Source: Ruegeria lacuscaerulensis (lineage in GTDB: Bacteria > Pseudomonadota > Alphaproteobacteria > Rhodobacterales > Rhodobacteraceae). From it: a stretch of DNA of 64,000 nt. Positions 1-8,013 of the stretch are shown here, in pieces; the stretch's first letter is position 1, and each line of letters opens with the position of its first letter. The translations under genes and the position numbers were made by a program. The stretch is taken from positions 558,001 through 622,000 of the forward strand of contig NZ_WQGO01000003.1 in the NCBI RefSeq assembly GCF_013034685.1, given 5' to 3'. The notes beneath the pieces were generated by a model, which saw only the letters and a program-made list of their open reading frames with translations, had not been told where the DNA came from and made no database searches.

Positions 1-518
1 AATGTCGCGTTTACGCCGATCTCGGAGCAAAAAGACCGGAAATCAGCGTTTAGGTTTTCCAAACGCCCAACAGTACCGACGATGCAGCGGTCCTGCGGGT
101 CCAACACATACGACGATTGACAGTTTGGCGAACATTCGGTCCCACAATACTCCATAATAAACTCTCGAAAACTGATGTCCTTAATCGCGTTATGCAAGGG
201 GTGAATATCGGTCTGCTGTATATAGCTGAACAACGAAATCTGGAGGTCGAACGGGTTCCGAACAAAGGCGAGCGAATGCATTGCCCAATATCTGTCACCC
301 AAATGCTGGACGTAGTCTGTCGCCTTCGCATGGACTGGAAGAGGTTGGAATTTCGACTTTGGGTAAAGCCCAGTATTTAAAGTCCTCTTGTCGAGGCTTT
401 TGAGCGACCGCTGAAGGGGATTTGGTCGGTCAAATTCTTTTCGCAACGCCCATGCAACCGAACTTCCGCCGGTTTTGGGGATGTGGACAAAGACGATTTT
501 CTTCTTGCTTCCAATCAT
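1..518 (-). CDS. Sulfotransferase family protein, 5' part only (runs off the window)
   Basis: The frame is open from an ATG at 518 to the window edge (172 codons visible), so the 3' part is missing. Residues 10-20 (FVHIPKTGGSS) are the 5'-phosphosulfate binding loop of PAPS-dependent sulfotransferases, and residues 85-91 (FVRNPFD) are the 3'-phosphate binding strand/helix. Near residue 155 a G-R-L-E-N-L stretch matches the later family-2 motif. Such enzymes sulfate carbohydrates or small molecules; the acceptor here is unknown. No Shine-Dalgarno sequence is obvious. Base composition is visibly lower in GC than the genes that follow, which suggests acquisition by transfer. The next gene on the same strand ends 51 bases upstream. 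Confidence 0.8.
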   Translation of the reverse strand, partial: MIGSKKKIVFVHIPKTGGSSVAWALRKEFDRPNPLQRSLKSLDKRTLNTGLYPKSKFQPLPVHAKATDYVQHLGDRYWAMHSLAFVRNPFDLQISLFSYIQQTDIHPLHNAIKDISFREFIMEYCGTECSPNCQSSYVLDPQDRCIVGTVGRLENLNADFRSFCSEIGVNAT

Positions 519-569
519 TGTTCGGGGTTGTACGATATTAGATCGCAATAAGTGAATACATAAAATAAA

Positions 570-1070
570 CTAAATCAGGTCAGCAAAACCGCCAAATTGA
601 CCGCGTTTGAAAATCAATCCTTTTCCGGTGCGATACATGACTTTTTCGACCTCTCCGATCAGGACCAGGTGGTCTCCGGCCTCGTACCGGGCGTGAAGTT
701 GGCAGTCAAAGCGGGCAAGGCAATTCGACAGTTGCGGGCGGTTGGCGTGGTCCGGCGCCCAATCCGCGTGGGAAAAATCCGCGCCGTCACGGGCGAATTT
801 CAGCGCCTGATCCTGCTGATCTTGCGCCATAACGTGGATTGAATAGTGCTGGCAGTCATGAAACGCACCGAACCGGTTGGAATCCTTTGCCAGACACCAC
901 AACACCAAAGGCGGGTCCAGCGAGACCGAGGAGAACGAGTTCACCGTGATCGCACGTGGCCCCAATGCGGTGTGGGTGGTGACTACGGTAACGCCAGTTC
1001 CGAAACAGCCCAACGCCTCGCGGAAGGCGGTGCTTTGATCCGGGGTAGGGGTAAAGGTCGTTTCCGTCAT
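570..1070 (-). CDS. Flavin reductase domain protein (FMN-binding)
   Basis: This 166-residue protein belongs to the flavin reductase-like, FMN-binding split-barrel family. Typical stretches are FGTGVTVVTT near the N terminus, the ITVNSFSSVSLDPPLVLWCL core that contacts FMN, and a C-terminal GDHLVLIGEVE strand. These proteins reduce free FMN with NAD(P)H, usually for a partner monooxygenase, or act as flavoprotein reductases; no partner oxygenase lies nearby. I place the start at the ATG at 1070 because family members begin shortly before this point. A GTG at 1106 would add 12 residues, and neither start has a strong ribosome site. It lies 89 bases after the exonuclease gene on the same strand and could be the last gene of that transcript. 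Confidence 0.85.
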   Translation of the reverse strand: MTETTFTPTPDQSTAFREALGCFGTGVTVVTTHTALGPRAITVNSFSSVSLDPPLVLWCLAKDSNRFGAFHDCQHYSIHVMAQDQQDQALKFARDGADFSHADWAPDHANRPQLSNCLARFDCQLHARYEAGDHLVLIGEVEKVMYRTGKGLIFKRGQFGGFADLI

Positions 1071-1159
1071 TGCGCGCTCGTTCAGTGGCCGGGCCTCAGG
1101 TGCCACGACCCGGTGGGATTGTCCACGAAAAGCTGTGTCTGACCGATATATTTTCCAGC

Positions 1160-2572
1160 TTAGTTCAGGTCTTCCAGCAGGCGACCATGTTGACGCGTTG
1201 CTTCAATAACCGCACCGAACGTGTTCATGCCGCGCGCTTGTAACATGGGCAGCATACGCACCAGAGCCTCAGCCGTAGCTACGGCGTCGCCCAGGGCGGT
1301 GTGACGCAAAGCGTCCGGAATGGTGATATCCAGCCTCTCACACAGCGCGTCCAGCGTGTGTTTGTCGCTGGCCCCGAACAGCACGGCGGACAGCAAGACT
1401 GTGTCCAGAATGGGGTGATCCCACGCGACGCTCATCTGGTTGGCATGGCGGCGCAAAAAGGCCATGTCGAAGGGCGCATTGTGGGCCACGATCACGGCGT
1501 CCCGCGCGAATTGATGGAACACGCGGCCTGCCTCGGCAATCTTGGGCGCATCCTGGACCATGGCATTCGTCACTTTATGCACCTTGGTCGAGGCCGGCGG
1601 GATTGGCATCTCCGGATCAACCAGCATATCCAACTGTTCGCCTTCAATGATCCGACCATTCACCACCCGAACAGCGCCGATTTGCACGATCTCATCCTTG
1701 TGCGGCAATAGACCTGTGGTCTCGGTGTCGAAGACGACAAAACACAGGTCTCGCAGTTCCAGCGTCTCAAGCGCGCGGTTGGCTTCCGAGTTCATCAGTG
1801 CGAAATCATAGACCAGCGGGCGTGAGGCTTCGGGCGCGATATTGGCGACGCTGTCATCGAATATCAGCATGTATCCGGGCGCATCGCCCAAGGGCTTCAT
1901 GCGGGTCGCAAATGACTGGGTGCCGTCGGTGCTTGTCAGCGTGCAGCTGACCTCGAGCCCGGTTTTGACCAGTTTGGCATAGGCATGTTCCAGCGGTTCA
2001 GGTTGAAAATATTCCGACAGTGCCGCGTTCAGGCGGGGATGTGAAATCTGAGCCAGAACCTCGGCCGCCTGTCCATCATAAAGAACGATCTTATGGGTCG
2101 GACTGGCCAGCAGCATGGCCACCGGGATATCAGTCAGCAAAGCGGTCAATCGTTGCTTTTCAGCGGCCAAATGTGCGGTTTCGGCGGCGACGGCTTCGGC
2201 CACACTCAGGGTCTTTTCTGAAAGCTGATCAGCTAGACCTGCAGCCGCAGGGGCCAGATCGCCCAGATAGCGCGCGGCCTGCATGTCCATGTCCGAGCTG
2301 ACACCCGCATGAGCACGCGCCCGCAGTTCCGCTGACAGACGCTCGATCGGTTTGGCGACGTTGTCATCGAACAAAAGCCAGACGGCAACGATCAGTGCAA
2401 CGAAGCCGAAACCCATGATGATTTCAGCAAAAATGAACGCGTTGATCAGGTCCGGGTCGGCCACGCGGCGGTAACTGATCCACAGTGCCAGTGCGCTGAC
2501 GACTACTCCGCCAACGGCCAGCAGGCAGAAGAACAGGAAGATACGCAGGCGCAGGCTTAGCCGGGTCAGCAT
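1160..2572 (-). CDS. Membrane-anchored HAMP-PAS protein with DEDDh 3'-5' exonuclease domain
   Basis: This 470-residue protein has two N-terminal membrane segments (about 9-32 and 44-68), a HAMP-like linker starting at the P-I-x-x-L stretch near 75, a helical region to about 145, a PAS-like domain (about 145-240) and a C-terminal exonuclease of the DNA polymerase III epsilon type (about 275-445). The DEDDh residues are visible: D282 and E284 in FDTETTG, D369 in AHNAPFDM, and H424/D429 in HTALGD. The layout resembles a sensor kinase whose kinase part is replaced by a nuclease. From family knowledge the last domain should remove 3' nucleotides from DNA or RNA; the signal and target are unknown. 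The ATG at 2572 follows the upstream stop by one base, so translation is probably coupled. An upstream in-frame start at 2635 lies inside that gene and is less likely. Confidence 0.85.
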   Translation of the reverse strand: MLTRLSLRLRIFLFFCLLAVGGVVVSALALWISYRRVADPDLINAFIFAEIIMGFGFVALIVAVWLLFDDNVAKPIERLSAELRARAHAGVSSDMDMQAARYLGDLAPAAAGLADQLSEKTLSVAEAVAAETAHLAAEKQRLTALLTDIPVAMLLASPTHKIVLYDGQAAEVLAQISHPRLNAALSEYFQPEPLEHAYAKLVKTGLEVSCTLTSTDGTQSFATRMKPLGDAPGYMLIFDDSVANIAPEASRPLVYDFALMNSEANRALETLELRDLCFVVFDTETTGLLPHKDEIVQIGAVRVVNGRIIEGEQLDMLVDPEMPIPPASTKVHKVTNAMVQDAPKIAEAGRVFHQFARDAVIVAHNAPFDMAFLRRHANQMSVAWDHPILDTVLLSAVLFGASDKHTLDALCERLDITIPDALRHTALGDAVATAEALVRMLPMLQARGMNTFGAVIEATRQHGRLLEDLN

Positions 2573-2573
2573 G

Positions 2574-3092
2574 TTACACTCCGCAGGTGGCCTCGATGAT
2601 GGGGTCGTCGGTTGTGCCGGTGATCCAGTCGGCATTCACAAGCTGCCCATCAGCCCCGAACTCTGCCCCGTCGGCTAGATTGGCGCGCAGGTTTTGCGCG
2701 CAATCGACCGCAACAGGCAACTTGGACACGGGTGCCCAGCGGCCAAAGAAATAGAGGTCAACCAGCCGCTGTTCCGGCACTTGTTCGTTTGTGCGGACCG
2801 AGACGGTGTCAATCGCCGCAAACCGGTTCACGAAGGGTACCGCATAGGTCCAGGGACGGTATAGCGCGCGGCTTTCGACCTCTTGCACCACGGTCATCCC
2901 GTCGGGCAGTGTGTCTTTGGTGCGGTCGTACCACGAATACTCGCTCGAGATCGTCATTCCGATCATCCCAAGCCCTGCAGCGACCGGCGCGACCCATTTG
3001 GGCAGACGACCGCCGGTAAATTTGTTTATCACCATCACCACGCCGGCGAATGCAATGCCTGCAAAGATGGTGGCGATCAGTTCGAGGAACAT
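2574..3092 (-). CDS. Conserved membrane protein of unknown function
   Basis: I do not recognise a named family. The 172-residue product has two hydrophobic segments near the N terminus (about 3-22 and 32-48), then a soluble, probably periplasmic domain with two cysteines, one in DCAQNL and one near the C-terminal end. The start is the ATG at 3092, which has a GGGAGAGA ribosome site; an in-frame ATG at 3146 would overlap the gene before it. It sits between the DUF294 signalling protein and the membrane-bound exonuclease, 25 bases after the first and one base before the second, so all three are almost certainly one transcript. A role as an accessory membrane subunit of one neighbour is inference. 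Confidence 0.7.
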   Translation of the reverse strand: MFLELIATIFAGIAFAGVVMVINKFTGGRLPKWVAPVAAGLGMIGMTISSEYSWYDRTKDTLPDGMTVVQEVESRALYRPWTYAVPFVNRFAAIDTVSVRTNEQVPEQRLVDLYFFGRWAPVSKLPVAVDCAQNLRANLADGAEFGADGQLVNADWITGTTDDPIIEATCGV

Positions 3093-3117
3093 TCTGTCTC
3101 TCCCATTTCCAGCCGGT

Positions 3118-4941
3118 TTACCCCAGCATTCCTTTTCCGTGGCCAACCGCTGATTGCATCGTCTTTATCACGACAAACGCGTCGCGTAGATGACTTCGCT
3201 CAAAGTCAGACAGGTCCGATGGCGGCAGGAAGTTATCCGGTTTCTTGTCGCCTTTCACAAGACGCACCTGATGTTCCAGCCTTGTTTCAGCGATCAGGTC
3301 ATAGGCGTCCAGCAGATCCCGCGCGCCGGACGCACTGAGGATACCTGCCGATCCTGCCGCTTTCAGCCGCGCGCGGGTGTTGGCCTCCGGCAATTTGCCT
3401 TGCAGGCTGTAAATCCGCGCCAGATCAACCACTGGCACAACGCCGTTATGTTTTAAATCCAGCGTGTTGCGGTGCTCGCCCGACCGGATGGTGGCAAAGC
3501 CGCGTAGCAGGCCCAGAGGTGGTGTGTGTTTCAGTGAGTTCGAGATCATATGCGCCACGAAGATCGAGTTCGATCGCGCCGCAGCCAGCGTATCGGCTTG
3601 CAGGTCGTCGAACAGGTGGAAAGCGCCGCCGATAGGGCGCAGGTCGAACATGACCGAGGCCAGCATCTGCGCCTCAGGGTCTGGTTTGGCGATCCAGCCC
3701 TTGAAATAGTCGCGCCAGACCCGCACCGGCTGACACCAGCGCGGGTTCGTCGCCATCATGTCGCCGGGGCAATAGAAATATCCGCAGGTGTCCAGCCCAT
3801 CCGAGACGAATTTGGCCAGCGCGTGGAAATAGGACATGTCCCCTTCGGACACGCTGTCATCCAGCATCAGGCAATTGTCCTGATCCGACACGCCAGTCTG
3901 CTCTTGCCGACCTTGCGATCCGCAAGCCAGCCAAAGATAGGGCACTGGCGGGGGGCCAAGCTTGGCCTCAGCCAGCGCCAGCAACCGCCTTGTGGCCGTA
4001 TCCGCGATATCGGTGATCAGGCGCGTGACGATCTCATGTCGGTTTCCGGCGGCGACGAGCTGTACCAGAAGCTGCGGGATTTCATCGGTCACGTCAGCCA
4101 TCTGCTGGGCCGTCTGCGCCGACGCGATCCGCCGGACCAGTTCGGCAGAGTTGACGGCCTGATAATGGGTCAGGTCGGTCTGCGTCACGATACCAACCAG
4201 ACGACCACCTTCGGAGATCGGGATATGGCCAATGCCGCGCTCCATCATGATGTGCAGAACGTCTGACCCGATATCGGATGGGGACAGTGTGATGGGATCG
4301 GCGGTCATGATGGCTGAAATGGGGGTGTCGCCGGGCATCCCATCGGCCACGAACTTACCCGAGATATCGCGCAACGTGGCGATCCCGCGAAGCGCGCCCC
4401 CCTCGGTTACACAAAGTGATGAGATATGTTTGTCCCGCATCACCTGTGCAGCTTCACGGACCAGAGTGTCCGGCGGGCAGGTGGCAGGGTTGTGTGCCAT
4501 CAGCACGTCGATGGCGCTTGTCGCCAGACTTTGCGGGCCCTGGCGCGCATCACGGGTACGGTTAAAGAACTTTGCGACAACTGTATGCCCGTCAATCAAT
4601 TCGCGCACCAGATCGGACGGCAGAACCAACAGCACTGAAGGCACGTGCGATTTGGCCTTGGTGAGCGCCTTGCCGTCCTTCAACAGGCCCCGTTCGCCAA
4701 AGGAATTGCGCAAACCCAGATGAGAGACCACGGCGTCGTTCTCATCCTTGATCTCAACCTGTCCTTCGTAAATCACAAAGACGCCAGGCAGGGTATGGCC
4801 CAGCTCATAGATCGGAGAATCCTCTTCGACCTCCCAGACCTCGATCTGTTGCGCGACAGAATCCAGCAGGTCGTGGGGCAGGGCGTCATAGGGATGGACG
4901 GATTTCAGAAACCGGGTGATCTCGTCATGGGACAGGGGCAT
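3118..4941 (-). CDS. Cyclic-nucleotide-binding/CBS/nucleotidyltransferase (DUF294) signalling protein
   Basis: This cytosolic protein of 607 residues contains, in order, a cyclic-nucleotide-binding-like domain (about 20-125), two CBS motifs (about 145-262), a DUF294 nucleotidyltransferase domain and a C-terminal substrate-binding helical domain. The nucleotidyltransferase signature is visible as GSQGR at 341-345 followed by D353-x-D355. CBS pairs usually bind adenosine nucleotides. By homology the NTase domain resembles GlnD/GlnE-type transferases, but no substrate is established. The family is often encoded beside acetate-type sodium symporters, as here, so a role in signalling energy or acetate status is plausible. 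A GAGGAG ribosome site precedes the ATG. A strong hairpin terminator lies just upstream, between it and the symporter gene, so it may be expressed at a lower level than the uptake genes. Confidence 0.88.
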   Translation of the reverse strand: MPLSHDEITRFLKSVHPYDALPHDLLDSVAQQIEVWEVEEDSPIYELGHTLPGVFVIYEGQVEIKDENDAVVSHLGLRNSFGERGLLKDGKALTKAKSHVPSVLLVLPSDLVRELIDGHTVVAKFFNRTRDARQGPQSLATSAIDVLMAHNPATCPPDTLVREAAQVMRDKHISSLCVTEGGALRGIATLRDISGKFVADGMPGDTPISAIMTADPITLSPSDIGSDVLHIMMERGIGHIPISEGGRLVGIVTQTDLTHYQAVNSAELVRRIASAQTAQQMADVTDEIPQLLVQLVAAGNRHEIVTRLITDIADTATRRLLALAEAKLGPPPVPYLWLACGSQGRQEQTGVSDQDNCLMLDDSVSEGDMSYFHALAKFVSDGLDTCGYFYCPGDMMATNPRWCQPVRVWRDYFKGWIAKPDPEAQMLASVMFDLRPIGGAFHLFDDLQADTLAAARSNSIFVAHMISNSLKHTPPLGLLRGFATIRSGEHRNTLDLKHNGVVPVVDLARIYSLQGKLPEANTRARLKAAGSAGILSASGARDLLDAYDLIAETRLEHQVRLVKGDKKPDNFLPPSDLSDFERSHLRDAFVVIKTMQSAVGHGKGMLG

Positions 4942-4963
4942 GGGCTACTCCTCGGTTTCGGGT

Positions 4964-4998
4964 TGAAAAATCCCGCCCGGTGGTGTGCCGGGCGGGAG
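4964..4998 (-). terminator. Intrinsic terminator after the symporter gene
   Basis: On the minus strand a nine-pair stem (CCCGCCCGG, loop of seven, CCGGGCGGG) is followed by ATTTTTC. It lies between the end of the symporter gene (5053) and the start of the DUF294 gene (4941). It should end or thin out transcription coming from acs-adk-symporter before the three downstream genes. Confidence 0.75.
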
Positions 4999-5052
4999 TA
5001 GTCAGTCGAAAGACGCGGCCTTTGGCAATGGGCCAATGGGCCGCATCAGGGC

Positions 5053-6837
5053 TCAGTGATCCTGAGCTGCACCCGCGCCACGGGGAATGCGGATGCTTTC
5101 GACCATATCTTTGATCTCCTGCGGGGTCTCCTTGGTCGCGCCGGCTACAAAGTAGGCGACGGCAAAGTTGACCATGGCACCGATCGCGCCGAACGAGGTC
5201 GACTTGATCGGACCCAGCAGCGGGTCAGCATCGGTGAACGAGTTGGTGCCCGGAATGAACAGCCAGCCCTTGTGCAGGAAGATGTAGACCAAGGTGACGA
5301 CCAGACCAGCCAGCATACCTGCAACCGCGCCGGTGTTGTTGATGCGGGTCGAGAAGATTCCCATCATCAGCGCCGGGAAGATCGAGGCTGCCGCCAGACC
5401 AAAGGCCAGGGCCACCGTCTGCGCCGCGAAGCCCGGAGGATTCAGACCCAGCCAGGTTGCCACGGCGATGGCGACTGCCATTGCGATCCGCGCCGACAGA
5501 AGCTCGCCTTTTTCCGAGATCTGCGGGTTGATCGCGCCCTTGATCAGGTCGTGAGACACAGCCGACGAGATTGCCAGCAGCAGGCCCGCAGCGGTCGATA
5601 GAGCAGCGGCAAGACCGCCGGCAGCGACCAGACCGATCACCCAACCTGGCAGGTTGGCGATCTCGGGGTTGGCCAGAACCAGGATGTCACGGTTGAACTT
5701 GGTCAGTTCGTTGCCCGCCCAGCCTTTTTCTTCTGCAATCGCGTTCAGAGCGTCCGACTTGTCATTGTAGTACTGAATTTTGCCGTCGCCGTTCTTGTCT
5801 TCCCAGTCCAGCAGACCGGTTTTCTGCCACGTGGCCATCCAGTCATAGCGCGCGTCGTTGTCGATCTGTTCAACCGAAACAGCGCCACCTTCGATGCCAC
5901 CGTTCGGCCACATCATCTCACTGATGTTCAAACGGGCCATTGCACCAACAGCAGGAGCAGTCAGGTACAGCAGCGCGATGAAGACCAACGCCCAGCCAGC
6001 GGACCAACGCGCGTCAGACACTTTCGGCACGGTGAAGAAGCGCATGATGACGTGGGGCAGACCCGCAGTACCGATCATCAGCGACAGGGTGAACAGCACC
6101 ATGTTCAGCGTGTTCGAGTGGTGGGTGGTGTATTCGTTGAAACCCAGCTCGGTCACGATGGCATCCAGCTTGGTCAGCAGGGGCTCACCGCTTGCAGTGT
6201 CACCAAACAGACCCAGCGCCGGAACAGGCGTGCCGGTCAGTTGCAGCGAGATGAAGATTGCCGGGATGGTATAGGCAGTGATCAGAACGCAGTACTGAGC
6301 GACCTGAGTGTAGGTCACGCCTTTCATCCCACCAAACACCGCATATGCGAACACGACAGCTGCACCGATCAGCAGACCCGAGGTGTTGGAAACCTCAAGG
6401 AAGCGGCCAAAGGCCACGCCAACGCCGGTCATCTGGCCGATAACGTAGGTAACCGACGCAACGATCAGACAGATCACCGCAACGATACGGGCAGTCTGGC
6501 TGTAGAAGCGGTCGCCGATGAATTCCGAAACGGTGAACTTGCCGAACTTACGCAGGTAAGGGGCAAGCAGCAGAGCCAGCAGCACGTAGCCACCGGTCCA
6601 ACCCATCAGGAAGGTCGAGTTGTCATAGCCGGTGAAGGCAATCAGGCCTGCCATCGAGATGAACGAGGCTGCGGACATCCAGTCCGCCGCAGTCGCCATA
6701 CCGTTGGTGACCGGGTGAACGCCGCGATTAGCGGCGTAGAATTCAGATGTGGACCCCGCTCGGGCCCAGATCGCGATGCCGATGTATAGCGCAAAGGACG
6801 CGCCAACAAACAGCAGGTTGATGGTAAACTGATCCAT
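5053..6837 (-). CDS. actP: Sodium:solute symporter, acetate permease type (ActP-like)
   Basis: This 594-residue integral membrane protein of the solute:sodium symporter family has about 13 membrane segments. The N-terminal signature around AANRGVHPVTNGMATAADWM and the SEFIGDRFYS loop are typical of the acetate permease/VC2705 branch. A hydrophilic insertion between about 300 and 395 contains DKNGDGKIQYYN (347-358), which reads like an EF-hand or dockerin calcium loop. The gene follows its DUF4212 small subunit by 15 bases, and acs and adk lie upstream on the same strand, so import of acetate or another short monocarboxylate with Na+ is the likely role. The exact substrate is inferred from context. 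Confidence 0.85.
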   Translation of the reverse strand: MDQFTINLLFVGASFALYIGIAIWARAGSTSEFYAANRGVHPVTNGMATAADWMSAASFISMAGLIAFTGYDNSTFLMGWTGGYVLLALLLAPYLRKFGKFTVSEFIGDRFYSQTARIVAVICLIVASVTYVIGQMTGVGVAFGRFLEVSNTSGLLIGAAVVFAYAVFGGMKGVTYTQVAQYCVLITAYTIPAIFISLQLTGTPVPALGLFGDTASGEPLLTKLDAIVTELGFNEYTTHHSNTLNMVLFTLSLMIGTAGLPHVIMRFFTVPKVSDARWSAGWALVFIALLYLTAPAVGAMARLNISEMMWPNGGIEGGAVSVEQIDNDARYDWMATWQKTGLLDWEDKNGDGKIQYYNDKSDALNAIAEEKGWAGNELTKFNRDILVLANPEIANLPGWVIGLVAAGGLAAALSTAAGLLLAISSAVSHDLIKGAINPQISEKGELLSARIAMAVAIAVATWLGLNPPGFAAQTVALAFGLAAASIFPALMMGIFSTRINNTGAVAGMLAGLVVTLVYIFLHKGWLFIPGTNSFTDADPLLGPIKSTSFGAIGAMVNFAVAYFVAGATKETPQEIKDMVESIRIPRGAGAAQDH

Positions 6838-6852
6838 AATCCCCGCTCTCCC

Positions 6853-7137
6853 TTAGTCTTCTTCCACGCCGTGTTCGGCGTCCAGCTTGTTCATGCGCCA
6901 GGCGTAGTTGAAGATCAGCACCAAAAAGACCAGGATCGATCCCTGCTGGGCAAACCAAAAGCCCAGATCGGTGCCGCCAACCGAGATGCCGGACAGCAGC
7001 GGACGCAGCAGAATGCCGAATCCAAAAGACACCAGCGCCCAGATCGCGAGGCTGATGTAGATGAGACGCAGGTTGGCCTGCCAATAGCCCTTATCGGCCT
7101 CGGCAGTCTGCGCGGAGTTTGTGGTGTTATCCGCCAT
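6853..7137 (-). CDS. DUF4212 small subunit of the sodium:solute symporter
   Basis: This protein of 94 residues has two membrane segments (about 24-44 and 60-80), a hydrophilic N terminus and an acidic C-terminal tail. It matches the DUF4212 family, small membrane proteins that are encoded directly before VC2705-type symporters and are thought to be their partner subunit. Here it lies 15 bases before the symporter gene. The ribosome site GAAGGAGGAA precedes the ATG. The 185-base gap to adk upstream holds no convincing gene and could contain a separate promoter. Confidence 0.85.
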   Translation of the reverse strand: MADNTTNSAQTAEADKGYWQANLRLIYISLAIWALVSFGFGILLRPLLSGISVGGTDLGFWFAQQGSILVFLVLIFNYAWRMNKLDAEHGVEED

Positions 7138-7322
7138 TGCGGGTTCCTCCTTCGCTACCTCGTTGGCGGCCCGTTGCCCAACTCCTCCAGTGCGTTGGAC
7201 CGCTTCTCGAATGTGCCAAACGCCCCGTGACGTCCGGCAAAACTTCCCTGGTCCGCCAAGGCGGGTCCATTGAAGTATTCTGTTTTAAGGATCAAAGCCC
7301 GGTTTAGGCTTATCTCCTCCCC

Positions 7323-8009
7323 TTAACTCATGACCCCGCGCACAAGCCCTTGCAGGTCGTTGGCGATGGCGTCGATTTGGCCCATGGCATCAATGCCTTG
7401 CAGCACGCCTTGGGCTTGGTAGTAGTCAATCAGCGGTGCTGTCTGCGCGTGATACGCAGTCAGGCGCGACGCAACGGTTTCGGCGTTGTCATCCGCGCGA
7501 CGCTTGAACTCGGTGCCGCCGCAATTGTCGCATTTGCCTTCAACAGCAGGCACTTTGAACGTGTCGTGATAGCCTTCACCACACATGGCGCAGGTGTAAC
7601 GGCCCGAAATGCGCGCGACCATTTCGGCGTCCTGAACCTCAAGACTAATCGCGGCGCTGATCTTTTGATCCGATGTGGCCAGCAGCCCGTCCAGCGCCTT
7701 GGCCTGAACGGTGGTGCGGGGGAAACCATCAAGGATTACCCCTTTCTGGCAATCCGGCTTGGCCATTCGGTCGCGCAGGATGGCGATGACGATCTCGTCG
7801 CTGACCAGATCGCCCGCTTCCATCACGGCTTTGGCGGCTTTACCTGCGTCGGTGCCTGCGGCAACGGCCTCACGCAGCAAGTCGCCGGTGCTGAGCTGAA
7901 CCAGACCGAATTTATCTTCCAGCATCCGAGCCTGCGTGCCCTTCCCGGCGCCCGGAGGGCCGAGAAGGATCAGAACAGCGGGGGAGGTGGTAACGGCAGC
8001 GTCCATCAT
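7323..8009 (-). CDS. adk: Adenylate kinase, zinc-LID type
   Basis: This cytosolic enzyme interconverts AMP + ATP and 2 ADP. The P-loop GPPGAGKGT is at residues 17-25 and the AMP-binding region includes STGDLLR and DGFPRT. The long LID domain carries four cysteines (C140, C143, C160, C163) that in this family hold a structural zinc. Length (228) fits the long bacterial type. The gene begins five bases after the acs stop codon, whose TGAGGGA also serves as its ribosome site. With that spacing the second ATG, at 8006, is as likely as the first. Acs releases AMP, so placing adk directly behind it would return AMP to the adenylate pool. Many relatives encode adk in the ribosomal protein operon instead; whether this genome has a second copy cannot be seen here. 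Confidence 0.95.
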   Translation of the reverse strand: MMDAAVTTSPAVLILLGPPGAGKGTQARMLEDKFGLVQLSTGDLLREAVAAGTDAGKAAKAVMEAGDLVSDEIVIAILRDRMAKPDCQKGVILDGFPRTTVQAKALDGLLATSDQKISAAISLEVQDAEMVARISGRYTCAMCGEGYHDTFKVPAVEGKCDNCGGTEFKRRADDNAETVASRLTAYHAQTAPLIDYYQAQGVLQGIDAMGQIDAIANDLQGLVRGVMS

Positions 8010-8013
8010 TCCC

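Noticed and set aside
7138..7322. Short gene between adk and the DUF4212 gene
   Set aside because: A short frame of about 40 codons exists, but it has no ribosome site and an unlikely composition; the gap is better read as leader or promoter.
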